A stretch of DNA of 64,000 nucleotides, taken from Rhizobacter sp. OV335. GTDB lineage: Bacteria > Pseudomonadota > Gammaproteobacteria > Burkholderiales > Burkholderiaceae_C. Below, in pieces: positions 56,534 through 64,000 of the stretch. Location of the stretch: NCBI RefSeq assembly GCF_900142965.1, contig NZ_FRCQ01000006.1, positions 62,001-126,000 of the forward strand, given 5' to 3'. Numbering within the stretch: position 1 is the first letter of the stretch; the number at the start of each line of letters is the position of its first letter. A program made the position numbers and the translations under genes. Below the pieces are notes generated by a model. That model was not told where the DNA came from. It made no database searches and worked only from the letters and a program-made list of their open reading frames with translations.

Positions 56534-59500
56534 TCAACTCATGGACCGCAGCAGCTCTCGCGCCTGTCGCAGATCGTGCGTCTCCAGCCCTTCGGTGAAC
56601 GACGCATGGGCCGGCTTCAACAGCTGCAGCGCCTCCCGCGTGCGGCCGTCCTCATGCCACAGCCGCGCCAGGCTGGTGGCGCTGCGCAGCGCGAAACCGC
56701 GCTTGTGCTGCTGCATCGCCAGCGCGTGCGCCGCCTGCAGGCCCTGCTCGGCCACGCGGCGTGCCGCCGGTAGCAACGGCCCGTCGCGGCGCAGCGTCAG
56801 CTCGGCGATCAGCCGGCGCACCTCGGCCTCGTAGTAGCGCTCGCCATGCGCCTGCACGATGCCCATCGCCTCGTCGAGCCGCGCGAGCCCTTGCACCAGG
56901 TCGCCGCCGCGCGCCAGGCCCTCGGCCAGCAGCGTCAGGTACAGCGGCCGCGTGACCACCGCACCGCTGCGCGCCCACAGCGCCAGGCCCTCGCGCATCT
57001 CGGCAACGCCCTCGTCGTGCAACCCGCGCTCGCACTGCAGCCAGCCGTGCATCACATGCGCGTGCGCCAGCCACACCGCGAAGCCGCCTTCGTCGCAGAT
57101 CGCGATCGCCTGCTCGGCGCAGGCCAGCGCCTGCGCGTGCTCGCCGCGGTAGCGGTGCACGTTGGCGGCAAAGCCGAAGGCCTCGCCGAGGCTGAACTTG
57201 TGGTCGAGCGTGCGCGCGAGCTGCTGCACGCGGTCGATGCGCGCCAGCGCGTCGTCCGGATGGCCCAGCTCCCACTGGCCCCAGGCCGAGTAGCACAGGC
57301 ACATCACGCCCGGGTCCTGCACCGCGGCGCGGCGGTGGTGCTCCGGCCGGTACACCGCCAGGCACTCGTCCATGCGCTGCACCGCGGCCAGCCCGTGGCC
57401 CTCGTGGAACAGGATGTTGGCCGTGGCCCAGCGCACCTGCAGCCGCGCCATCGTGTCGCCGCTCTGCTCGGCCAGCGCCTCGGCGCGGCGCGCGATCTCG
57501 TGGGCGCGTGGGAAATCCGCGCGCATGAAGTGGTAGCCCTCCAGCCCGAGCTGCGCCTTCAGCCGGGCCCCCGGGTCGCCGAGTTCGTCGCCCAGCTGCT
57601 CGGCGCGCGCATAGGCGCGCTCGACCGGCGGCGCGCCATAGCCTTCGGTCGCGATGTAGCGCGACGCGAGCAGCAGCTGCAGCCGCAGCTCGATGCTTCG
57701 ACGCTCCGGTTCCTGCGGGTGGCTGCCCAGCAATGCCAGTGCGCGCTGCAGGTGCTGGATGGCTTCGTCGTGCGCCGAGCGCGAGGCGGCCAGCCGCGCG
57801 GCGACCTCCCACTGCCCGAGCGCCTCGGCCGCCAGGCCGGCCTCGGTCTGGTGGTGGGCGAGCAGCTCGGGCTGGCGCTGCGCGAGCTCGGGCCACGAGG
57901 CGCGCAGCACCGCTGCCACGGCGCGGTGCACCAGTTGGCGGTCGCGCGTCCACAGCGACTGGTAGGCGATGTCGCGCACCAGCGCGTGCTTGAACGCGCA
58001 GCGCCGCTCGCCCGCGCCGTCGGTACCGCCGGCACTCGTCAGCAGCCCCGATTGCTCGATCAGGTCGAGCTGCGCCGTCAACTCCTGCGGCGTCATCGGG
58101 CGCCCGCCGTGCGCCAGCACCTGCTGCAGCAGCGCGACCGGAAACTCGCGCCCGAGCACCGCACCGAATTGCGCGATCGCGCGCGCCGGGCCGAGCCGGT
58201 CGAGGCGCGCCATCAGCAGGTCCTGCAGGCTGCCCGGCACGTCGAGCGACTGCGGCAGCATCTCGTCGAGCGTCGCGCTCTGCTCGACCACCATGCGCGC
58301 CGATTCCTCGAGGAACAGCGGCACGCCGTCGGAGCGCCCGGCCAGCAAGCGCACCACGCCGGCCGGCAGCAGCGATTCGCCGCAGGCCTGTTTCAGCAGC
58401 CGGCGCGATTCATCGGGGCGCAGGCCGTGCAGCTCGATGGTCTCGTGCACGACCGCGGGCTGCCATGGCGCGGCGGCGGGGTTGTCACCACTCGTGCGCT
58501 GCGTCAGCAGCACCAGCATCGGCACCTGCTCGCCACTCGCCAGCAGCCGGCCGAGGAACTCGCGTGTCGACGGGTCGACCCAGTGCAGGTCTTCGACCAC
58601 CAGGCACAGCGGCCGGGCCTGCGCGCTGCGCTGGAACCACTCGACCAGCGTCGCGAGCGTGCGTTCGCGCAACCGCTCCGGCGTGCCGACCAGCGGCTCG
58701 CCCGGCAGCGACAGCAGCGCAGCCACCACCGGCAGCGCCTGCGCGGCGTCCAGGCCGGCCGGCATCGCGTCGGCGAGCTTGCGCCGGCGCGTGGCCTCGT
58801 CATCGTCGTCGCGCACGCCCAGCCAGTGGTGCATCGCGTCGATCACCGCATGGAAGGCACTGCTCGCGTGGTCGGGCAGGCAGCGGCATTCGAACGACAG
58901 CGCGCCGCGTGCCTTCAGGCCGTGCCGGAACTCGCGCACCAGCCGCGATTTGCCGATGCCGGCATCGCCGTGCAACTGCAGCACGCGCAGCGCGCCGGCC
59001 TGCAAGGCGTCCCAGTGGCGCAGCAGCACCGCCAGTTCCTCGCCACGGCCGACGAAGGGGGTGAGGCGCGGCAGCGCGTCGAGCCGGTGCTCCTTGCGGT
59101 CGTGCAGCACCACGCCGGCGCGCTGCGCGCCCTCGATGCCCTTCAGCGCCAGCGCGTTCTCGAGCGGCTGCACCGTGAAGCGGTGCTGCACCAGCGCGAG
59201 CGTCATGTCGGACACCATCACCGTGCCGGGTGCCGCCTTGCTCTGCAGGCGCGCGGCCAGGTGGATCGACACGCCGACCGGCTGGCCGGCCATCACCGAG
59301 ACGCGCCCGGTCGCGATGCCGATGCGCACCTGCACCGGCGTCGACATGCCGGCCACCGACTGCACGATCGCCAGCCCCGCCGCCACCGCCTGCTCGGCGC
59401 TGCGCTCGCTGGCGGCCGGGTAGCCGAAGTACGACATCACGCCGTCGTCGCCCTGCGGGTCGTCGGCGACGCCGCCGTGGCGCTCGATCTGCGCGATGCA

Positions 59501-60577
59501 GCGCTGGTGGAACTCGGCCAGCAGGCTCGCGTAGCGTTCGCTGCCCAGGCGGTGCAGCCAGCCGGTGGAATCGACGAAGTCGAACGACAGCGAGGTGACC
59601 TGGCGCGCATCGTTGCCGGCCGACGCGCGCGCATCGGGCAGCACCAGCACCGCATCGCCGTCGCCGTACAGCTGCAGCCATGCGGCAGCGGGCTCGCCGC
59701 GCACCGCGCGCACCGCCTCGGCGATCGGCTGGGCCTGCGAGAGCCGCTCGCACAGCATCGCGAACCAGCCGTGCTCGTCGTCGCCCGGGGCTTCACCGGA
59801 GCCCTGCGGCGCCACCAGCAGGCTCGCCCCGAGCGCCGCCAGCCGCTGCGCGAGCCGCGCCACCTGCTGCTCCGGCGCCGGTGCGACGACGAAGAGCTTC
59901 GGCGGCCGCAACCAGGTCACGCCCGCCAGCAGCTCGTGCGGCACGCCGGCGTCCAGGCGGATCACGTCGTGCTCGGCCAGCAGGCCGGCGATCGCGTCGG
60001 CGGCCACGGCATCGCGCGGCAGCCGGGTCGACAGCACGGCCGCGCTGTCGAGCGCCGGCAGCGCGGGCGGCACCGCATCGGCACGCCCCGCCGCATCGCC
60101 CAGCCGCAGCACCCGCAGCGGCCCGCGCCGCGGCACGCGCCGCACGGTGGCGGCAGGATCGGTGTCGGGATCGACGTCGGACCCCGCGCCGGGGCCGGCC
60201 TGCCGGTCGTCGTCGACCAGCAGGTGCCGCGCGACCCGCCAGCGCTCGCCGAGCAGGCCGTGGCCATCGCTTGCCAGTTCCCAGTGCAGGCCGTGCAGGG
60301 CCGCGTCGAGCTGCAGGTTCAGGCGGCGCGGCTCGCTGCCGCGCAGCGTGGCGCCGACGATGCCCGGGAACAGCTGGGCGAACAAGGCGAGGCCCGCGTG
60401 CAGGTCGCCCTCAGCGGCGGCTTGCGACAGCCGGCGCAAGGCCGGCAGCTCCGGCCACGACCGGGCGTGGCGGCCCACCGACCGCCCATCGGTCACGAAG
60501 ACGTCGCATGACCCGGATTCGTCCAGGCGCGCCGTGACGTGGAACGGCGGCAGATCCTGTGCTCGCGCACTGCGCAT
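56534..60577 (-). CDS. Large signalling ATPase: CHAT-like, cyclase-like, AAA, TPR
   Basis: The 1347-residue protein has, in order, an N-terminal CHAT-like region (LQLDAALHGLHWELAS about residue 90) without a visible catalytic His/Cys pair, a class III cyclase homology domain from about 325 (SFDFVDSTGW, DDGVMSYFGYP), an AAA ATPase with Walker A LHGDAGIGKSRL (about 540) and Walker B CLVVEDLHWVD, and a long TPR-like tail (about 900-1340). In the cyclase domain the usual AsnAla-type transition-state segment reads GVSIHLAARL, with His where Asn is standard, so activity is doubtful. It is first in the P450-DyP-patatin operon and probably controls it. Confidence 0.85.
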   Translation of the reverse strand: MRSARAQDLPPFHVTARLDESGSCDVFVTDGRSVGRHARSWPELPALRRLSQAAAEGDLHAGLALFAQLFPGIVGATLRGSEPRRLNLQLDAALHGLHWELASDGHGLLGERWRVARHLLVDDDRQAGPGAGSDVDPDTDPAATVRRVPRRGPLRVLRLGDAAGRADAVPPALPALDSAAVLSTRLPRDAVAADAIAGLLAEHDVIRLDAGVPHELLAGVTWLRPPKLFVVAPAPEQQVARLAQRLAALGASLLVAPQGSGEAPGDDEHGWFAMLCERLSQAQPIAEAVRAVRGEPAAAWLQLYGDGDAVLVLPDARASAGNDARQVTSLSFDFVDSTGWLHRLGSERYASLLAEFHQRCIAQIERHGGVADDPQGDDGVMSYFGYPAASERSAEQAVAAGLAIVQSVAGMSTPVQVRIGIATGRVSVMAGQPVGVSIHLAARLQSKAAPGTVMVSDMTLALVQHRFTVQPLENALALKGIEGAQRAGVVLHDRKEHRLDALPRLTPFVGRGEELAVLLRHWDALQAGALRVLQLHGDAGIGKSRLVREFRHGLKARGALSFECRCLPDHASSAFHAVIDAMHHWLGVRDDDDEATRRRKLADAMPAGLDAAQALPVVAALLSLPGEPLVGTPERLRERTLATLVEWFQRSAQARPLCLVVEDLHWVDPSTREFLGRLLASGEQVPMLVLLTQRTSGDNPAAAPWQPAVVHETIELHGLRPDESRRLLKQACGESLLPAGVVRLLAGRSDGVPLFLEESARMVVEQSATLDEMLPQSLDVPGSLQDLLMARLDRLGPARAIAQFGAVLGREFPVALLQQVLAHGGRPMTPQELTAQLDLIEQSGLLTSAGGTDGAGERRCAFKHALVRDIAYQSLWTRDRQLVHRAVAAVLRASWPELAQRQPELLAHHQTEAGLAAEALGQWEVAARLAASRSAHDEAIQHLQRALALLGSHPQEPERRSIELRLQLLLASRYIATEGYGAPPVERAYARAEQLGDELGDPGARLKAQLGLEGYHFMRADFPRAHEIARRAEALAEQSGDTMARLQVRWATANILFHEGHGLAAVQRMDECLAVYRPEHHRRAAVQDPGVMCLCYSAWGQWELGHPDDALARIDRVQQLARTLDHKFSLGEAFGFAANVHRYRGEHAQALACAEQAIAICDEGGFAVWLAHAHVMHGWLQCERGLHDEGVAEMREGLALWARSGAVVTRPLYLTLLAEGLARGGDLVQGLARLDEAMGIVQAHGERYYEAEVRRLIAELTLRRDGPLLPAARRVAEQGLQAAHALAMQQHKRGFALRSATSLARLWHEDGRTREALQLLKPAHASFTEGLETHDLRQARELLRSMS

Positions 60578-60846
60578 TCAAACTTCCCCCTGCGGGAAAT
60601 CTAACCGCAAACGCGCCTGTCTGACACACTTTGCTACACGCCATCCGCGCGACTGTCGACGAGTTGCCATCGCGCTGTCATCCCCAATGTGTCGGATGGG
60701 TTGGAACCGGTACCGGAATCGGCCGCCCGCGCATACCATGCACAGCCACGCCTTGCCGGGGAGGTATGGCACTTGGTGCATCCTGAGGTGTCATCGACCG
60801 ACCGCGCGGCCCTGCCGATGGTCGGTGGCGTGTTCGGCACCCGGCC

Positions 60847-62610
60847 CTAGAAGCTCTCTTTCACCTCGACGACGAACTGCACCTTCTTGATCGAGGTGTC
60901 GCCGTCCAGCGGGAACGCGAGGTCGACGTGGATCACGTTGCCGAGCGACGTGCGGCTGTTGCCCAGGCGCAGCCCGAAGCCCACGTCCTTCAGCAGCTTG
61001 TGCGATGACTCCACCGCGCCCTGCCCCCAGGTGCGCCCCATGTCGTAGAACACCGCACCGCCGACGTTGAAGAGCCGGAACGGGTACCAGTTCGTGAACA
61101 CCCGCTGCTCGGTCGTGAACAGCCAGCGGCCGTCGCCGCTCTGGTAGCGCAACGGGTAGCCGCGCAGCCCGTTGTCGCCGCCGAGCAGCACCTGCTGGCC
61201 GTCGTCGAGCCGCACGCCGCGCTGCGCCGACAGGCCCATGAAGAAGCTGCGGCGCGCCGACTGCCGCAGGTAGTAGCGGCCCTCTGCCTTGAACAGCGAG
61301 TTCTGCAACTGCCCGTCCTCGACGTGGCCGACCGCCGAACCTGCGAGCAGCAGCGTCTGCCGCGGCGTCAGCGCATGGCCCACCTTGGCGCCCAGCGAGA
61401 ACACCGTGGCGCGCCGGTCCGCGCCCAGCGCGGGCAGCGAATAGCCCAGCTTGCCGTTCACGAACCAACCGAGCGAGACATCTTCGGTCTTGCCGATCTG
61501 GTCCTGGTTGCGCACCTCGCTGAAGGCATCCTCGATCAGCTCGAAGCCGATCCACGGGTACACCAGCTGGCGTTCGGTGCCCGGTGGCACCGCCTCGTTC
61601 GGCGGCACGGCCAGCGTGGCGCGGTGTTCGTCGAGCGAGACGCCCGCGGTCCAGCGCGTCACCCAGCCATCGCGCAGCCCGGCCGACCAGCCGCCGTACG
61701 CCGACACCATGCGGTCGCGCACGTCGAGCTGGCGCAGCACCTCGCCGCGGTCGTAGACGGAATCGACACGCTGCTCGTCGCGCACCTGCGCACCGGTCGT
61801 CCACGGCGTGTCCAGCGCATAGAACGGCCGCCTGACGATCAGCTCGTGCACGTGGCCATCGCTGTTGTCGGAGTACTGGGCCTGCAGGTCCCACCAGCTG
61901 TCGAGCACGTGCTTGTCGTGGTAGCTCACTTTCTTGCTGCTGCGGTCGACCTCGGACTTGAACGAGAAGCCGAGCTCCTTGCCGAGGCCGAGCAGGTTGG
62001 AATCTTCCAGGCTGAAGCCGCTGCTGTTCTTGCCGCCCGAGCGGCCGAGCGACACGCCGGGGTTCAGCGTCCACACGTCCTGCGTGACGACCTCGAGGTC
62101 GACGATGCCGTCATGCCAGGCGATCGGCCGGATGTGCGCATCGCGGAAGTACGACTCGGTGCGCATGATGCGCTCCGACTCGCGCAGCCGCCGCGGGTCG
62201 TAGGGATCGCCCGGCTTGAACAGCAGGTGCGACGCGACCACCGACTCGTGCGTCAGCAGGTGCAGCTTGTTGGCCCAGCGGAACAGCAGCCGGTCTTCTT
62301 CGGGCAGGCGCGTGTCGAAGAGGTTGAGCCGCTGGAAGCGGACTTCGCCGATGCGTGCGCCGGCCGCGACCAGCGCCTCGTCGTTCGGCACCTCGTCCGG
62401 ACGCGGCTTCTCGAACTCGGGGGGCTTCGGGCGCGGCGGGCCGTCGTCGGCGGTGGGCTCGGAGGCGGCGGAGGCGGGCGGGTCGGCGGCTTGCGGCGCG
62501 CCTGCGGCCGCATCCTGCGCTGCAGCGAGGGTCGGCGCCAGCGCCGGCACGAGCGCCGCCCCCAGCATGAGGGTCCAGCTTGCCGCACACGAGCTCACAC
62601 GCCACACCAT
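60847..62610 (-). CDS. BamA/TamA-like outer-membrane beta-barrel protein
   Basis: The 587-residue protein has a signal peptide (SWTLMLGAALVPALAPTLAAAQ), a Pro/Ala-rich linker, a POTRA-like region (FKPGDPYDPRRLRESERIM), and a barrel opening DVWTLNPGVSLGRSGG and ending KVQFVVEVKESF with terminal Phe, the usual end of outer-membrane proteins. AAGGAAG precedes the ATG at 62610. It lies upstream of the signalling ATPase gene with a 269-bp gap, so co-transcription is uncertain. Confidence 0.85.
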   Translation of the reverse strand: MVWRVSSCAASWTLMLGAALVPALAPTLAAAQDAAAGAPQAADPPASAASEPTADDGPPRPKPPEFEKPRPDEVPNDEALVAAGARIGEVRFQRLNLFDTRLPEEDRLLFRWANKLHLLTHESVVASHLLFKPGDPYDPRRLRESERIMRTESYFRDAHIRPIAWHDGIVDLEVVTQDVWTLNPGVSLGRSGGKNSSGFSLEDSNLLGLGKELGFSFKSEVDRSSKKVSYHDKHVLDSWWDLQAQYSDNSDGHVHELIVRRPFYALDTPWTTGAQVRDEQRVDSVYDRGEVLRQLDVRDRMVSAYGGWSAGLRDGWVTRWTAGVSLDEHRATLAVPPNEAVPPGTERQLVYPWIGFELIEDAFSEVRNQDQIGKTEDVSLGWFVNGKLGYSLPALGADRRATVFSLGAKVGHALTPRQTLLLAGSAVGHVEDGQLQNSLFKAEGRYYLRQSARRSFFMGLSAQRGVRLDDGQQVLLGGDNGLRGYPLRYQSGDGRWLFTTEQRVFTNWYPFRLFNVGGAVFYDMGRTWGQGAVESSHKLLKDVGFGLRLGNSRTSLGNVIHVDLAFPLDGDTSIKKVQFVVEVKESF

Positions 62611-62863
62611 CGGCTTCCTTTCGGTTGAACTGCTCGCCCCGCGTCGTACCGACCGTGCAGGCATGGTAGCCACACCAAGGCAGTCGGCGTGCCCGGTCGA
62701 TCCGACAGACAGGCGGCAGCGGCACGGGGAGCGCAGCGCATCCACAAGGCACACCGATTGCCACCCTTCCATACCGCGCCTTTGGGTCTTCGGGCCAAAG
62801 AGCGGGATGTGACCGGCGGGGCCGGCGCGTCACCTCTTCCAACACCTGCAAAGGAGTCACATC

Positions 62864-63193
62864 ATGACAAAGCTGTCCACCACCTTGACCCTCGTGTCCG
62901 CTGCCGCACTGGCGGCCGTGGTGTCGCTGTCGTCGGCCCAGTCGACCTCGAGCAACACCTCGGCACCCAGTTCGGCGAGTGCCGACCAGAACCAGCCGAA
63001 CGGCCCGTCGACGTCGACCACCGAGAGCACGACGCCGACGAACCAGAACACGACGGCTCAGCCGACCACCATGGACACCCAGGTCAGCCCGAACAACTCG
63101 AACAATGCGAACCCGCCGACGACCTTGAACAACAGCGATTCGTCCAGCACGGTCGCGAGCGACCCGCTCGCACCGCGCGCCGACCGCAACTGA
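62864..63193 (+). CDS. Exported low-complexity Ser/Thr/Asn-rich protein
   Basis: The 109-residue product has a signal peptide (TTLTLVSAAALAAVVSLSSA) and a mature part made almost wholly of Ser, Thr, Asn, Gln, Pro and Asp, with no cysteines and a basic RADRN end. It is likely disordered. AAAGGAG sits before the ATG and a strong terminator follows. Codon use is ordinary for the window, so it looks like a real, well-expressed gene. The function is unknown. Confidence 0.7.
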   Translation: MTKLSTTLTLVSAAALAAVVSLSSAQSTSSNTSAPSSASADQNQPNGPSTSTTESTTPTNQNTTAQPTTMDTQVSPNNSNNANPPTTLNNSDSSSTVASDPLAPRADRN

Positions 63194-63212
63194 TCCAGGT
63201 CGCAACGGACTG

Positions 63213-63247
63213 AAGGCCCGGCAGACGACCGTCTGCCGGGCCTTTTT
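63213..63247 (+). terminator. Rho-independent terminator
   Basis: AAGGCCCGGCAGAC (63213-63226) and GTCTGCCGGGCCTT (63231-63244) form a perfect 14-bp stem around GACC, followed by five T residues. It ends the low-complexity gene and separates it from the convergent transpeptidase. Confidence 0.92.
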
Positions 63248-63260
63248 CAATGGAAGCACG

Positions 63261-63998
63261 TCAGTTGTAGACCGTCGCCTGCGCAAGGCGCGTGGCGGAA
63301 TGCGCCACCTCGGGCACGCCGAACATCTCGGCAAGCGAGCGCCGGTCGGGCACCAGGTACACCATTGCGCGACCGCGGCTGAACATCGGGCTGATCACGC
63401 CGTCGTAGAACGCCGGCGGCAGGTTGATGCAGCCGTAGCTGATGCGGTTGTCGTCGACGCCCGGCGACGCGAGGCGCTGCGCGCGCCGCTCGCGCGGGTT
63501 GGTGGTGCGCACGCGGTGCATGGAGACCGCGGCGTCGTAGTCGACCCAGACGATGTCTTCCCCATTGGCGTTGTGGCCGGGGCGCCCGACGAAACGCCCG
63601 GCCGGCGTGATGCGCTCGAACGGCTTGATGTCGGCGATGGGGCGCTCGCCGATGCCCGGCACCGAATCGTCGCCGCGTGCCGCGCCCAGCAGCGCCGGCG
63701 CCGAGCCCAGCAGCCGGCCGGTGGCATCGAACGCGAACACGTGCGCGCGCGGCTTGTCAATCAGCACGAACGGCAGCCCGCGGTTGTCGGATCGGCTGAC
63801 GACCCAGTCGCCGAGGCGCCGCACATCGGCCGACGCCGTCTCGGCACCGAAATCCAGCGACCTCGCCGTGTACACCGGCACCGCGTGCCGAGCGTTGTGC
63901 GCCAGCCGCTCCGGATGGGCGGGCGACAGCGGCTGCGCTATCAGGCTCAGCGCGATCGTCGCGACGCCCATCAGGCCCGCGTTCACCCATTCCAGCAC
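63261..63998 (-). CDS. L,D-transpeptidase (YkuD type)
   Basis: The visible 245 residues contain the YkuD catalytic pattern MHRVRT with its His and SYGCINLP with the catalytic Cys, preceded by PAGRFVGRPG. These enzymes cross-link peptidoglycan or attach lipoproteins. A hydrophobic stretch at MGVATIALSLIAQPL is a likely export signal. The frame starts at a GTG two bases from the window end and could extend further; an ATG at 63971 is the alternative start. Confidence 0.85.
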   Translation of the reverse strand: MLEWVNAGLMGVATIALSLIAQPLSPAHPERLAHNARHAVPVYTARSLDFGAETASADVRRLGDWVVSRSDNRGLPFVLIDKPRAHVFAFDATGRLLGSAPALLGAARGDDSVPGIGERPIADIKPFERITPAGRFVGRPGHNANGEDIVWVDYDAAVSMHRVRTTNPRERRAQRLASPGVDDNRISYGCINLPPAFYDGVISPMFSRGRAMVYLVPDRRSLAEMFGVPEVAHSATRLAQATVYN

Positions 63999-64000
63999 CG

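Noticed and set aside
56846-60511. A 1221-codon plus-strand open frame
   Set aside because: It is the antisense of the signalling ATPase, which has Walker motifs and TPR-like repeats in its own frame.
60578-60846. Possible gene between the outer-membrane protein and the signalling ATPase
   Set aside because: Short frames here have no ribosome site or motif. It is best read as the promoter region of the operon.

Overview
The window is 64 kb of high-GC, gene-dense DNA that is chromosomal in style. Protein families, codon use (strong G/C third positions), many LysR regulators, poly-Gly lipoproteins and an AhpC/AhpF pair point to a betaproteobacterium, most likely order Burkholderiales. That placement is inferred from style, not from a marker gene. 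No rRNA, tRNA, CRISPR array, insertion sequence or integrase was seen. No stretch longer than 300 bp lacks a gene; the largest gap (3658-3928) holds two copies of a 72-bp palindromic repeat.

Layout. 1-3.7 kb: tail of a small gene, a DNA polymerase beta clamp (dnaN) without dnaA or gyrB beside it, then ahpC and ahpF. 3.9-9.3 kb: small exported protein, YihY-type membrane protein, a minus-strand set (iminopeptidase, methyltransferase, APH-like kinase), a DUF3892 protein, an XRE regulator and a Tat-exported hydrolase. 9.5-12.5 kb: a lower-GC island with a ParB-like protein overlapping an Mrr-like nuclease and a convergent PD-(D/E)XK-like gene, a candidate defence locus. 12.5-21 kb: lipoprotein, KTSC, DUF1203, DUF4826, GyrI-like, serine hydrolase, NmrA-like, LysR, GMC oxidoreductase and NTF2-like genes. 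21-29 kb: hipBA, then a hybrid histidine kinase with two receivers and an Hpt domain followed by two receiver-HD-GYP proteins, a phosphorelay probably acting on cyclic-di-GMP. 29-39 kb: LysR/MFS pair, membrane sulfatase, beta-propeller lipoprotein, SGNH hydrolase with an unknown partner, LysR, NTF2-like and an alpha/beta hydrolase. 39-43 kb: an orphan Tae4-like type VI amidase translationally coupled to a four-helix membrane protein, then a sensor kinase/sigma-54 regulator pair. 43-51 kb: DUF4166 and TIGR01777 genes, a toxin-antitoxin locus whose PIN toxin is broken, a SNF2 helicase, and GNAT and MocR genes in divergence.

51-60.6 kb holds the most unusual locus. A 1347-residue protein (CHAT-like N-terminus, degenerate class III cyclase, AAA ATPase, TPR-like tail) is followed by three translationally coupled genes for a cytochrome P450 with an extra C-terminal domain, a DyP-type haem peroxidase and a membrane patatin phospholipase. 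I infer that the lipase releases acyl chains and the two haem enzymes oxidise them, under control of the large signalling ATPase. This would be an oxylipin-like or abortive-infection-like system, but no single line of sequence proves it. The window ends with a BamA/TamA-like outer-membrane protein, a low-complexity exported protein with a strong terminator and an L,D-transpeptidase.
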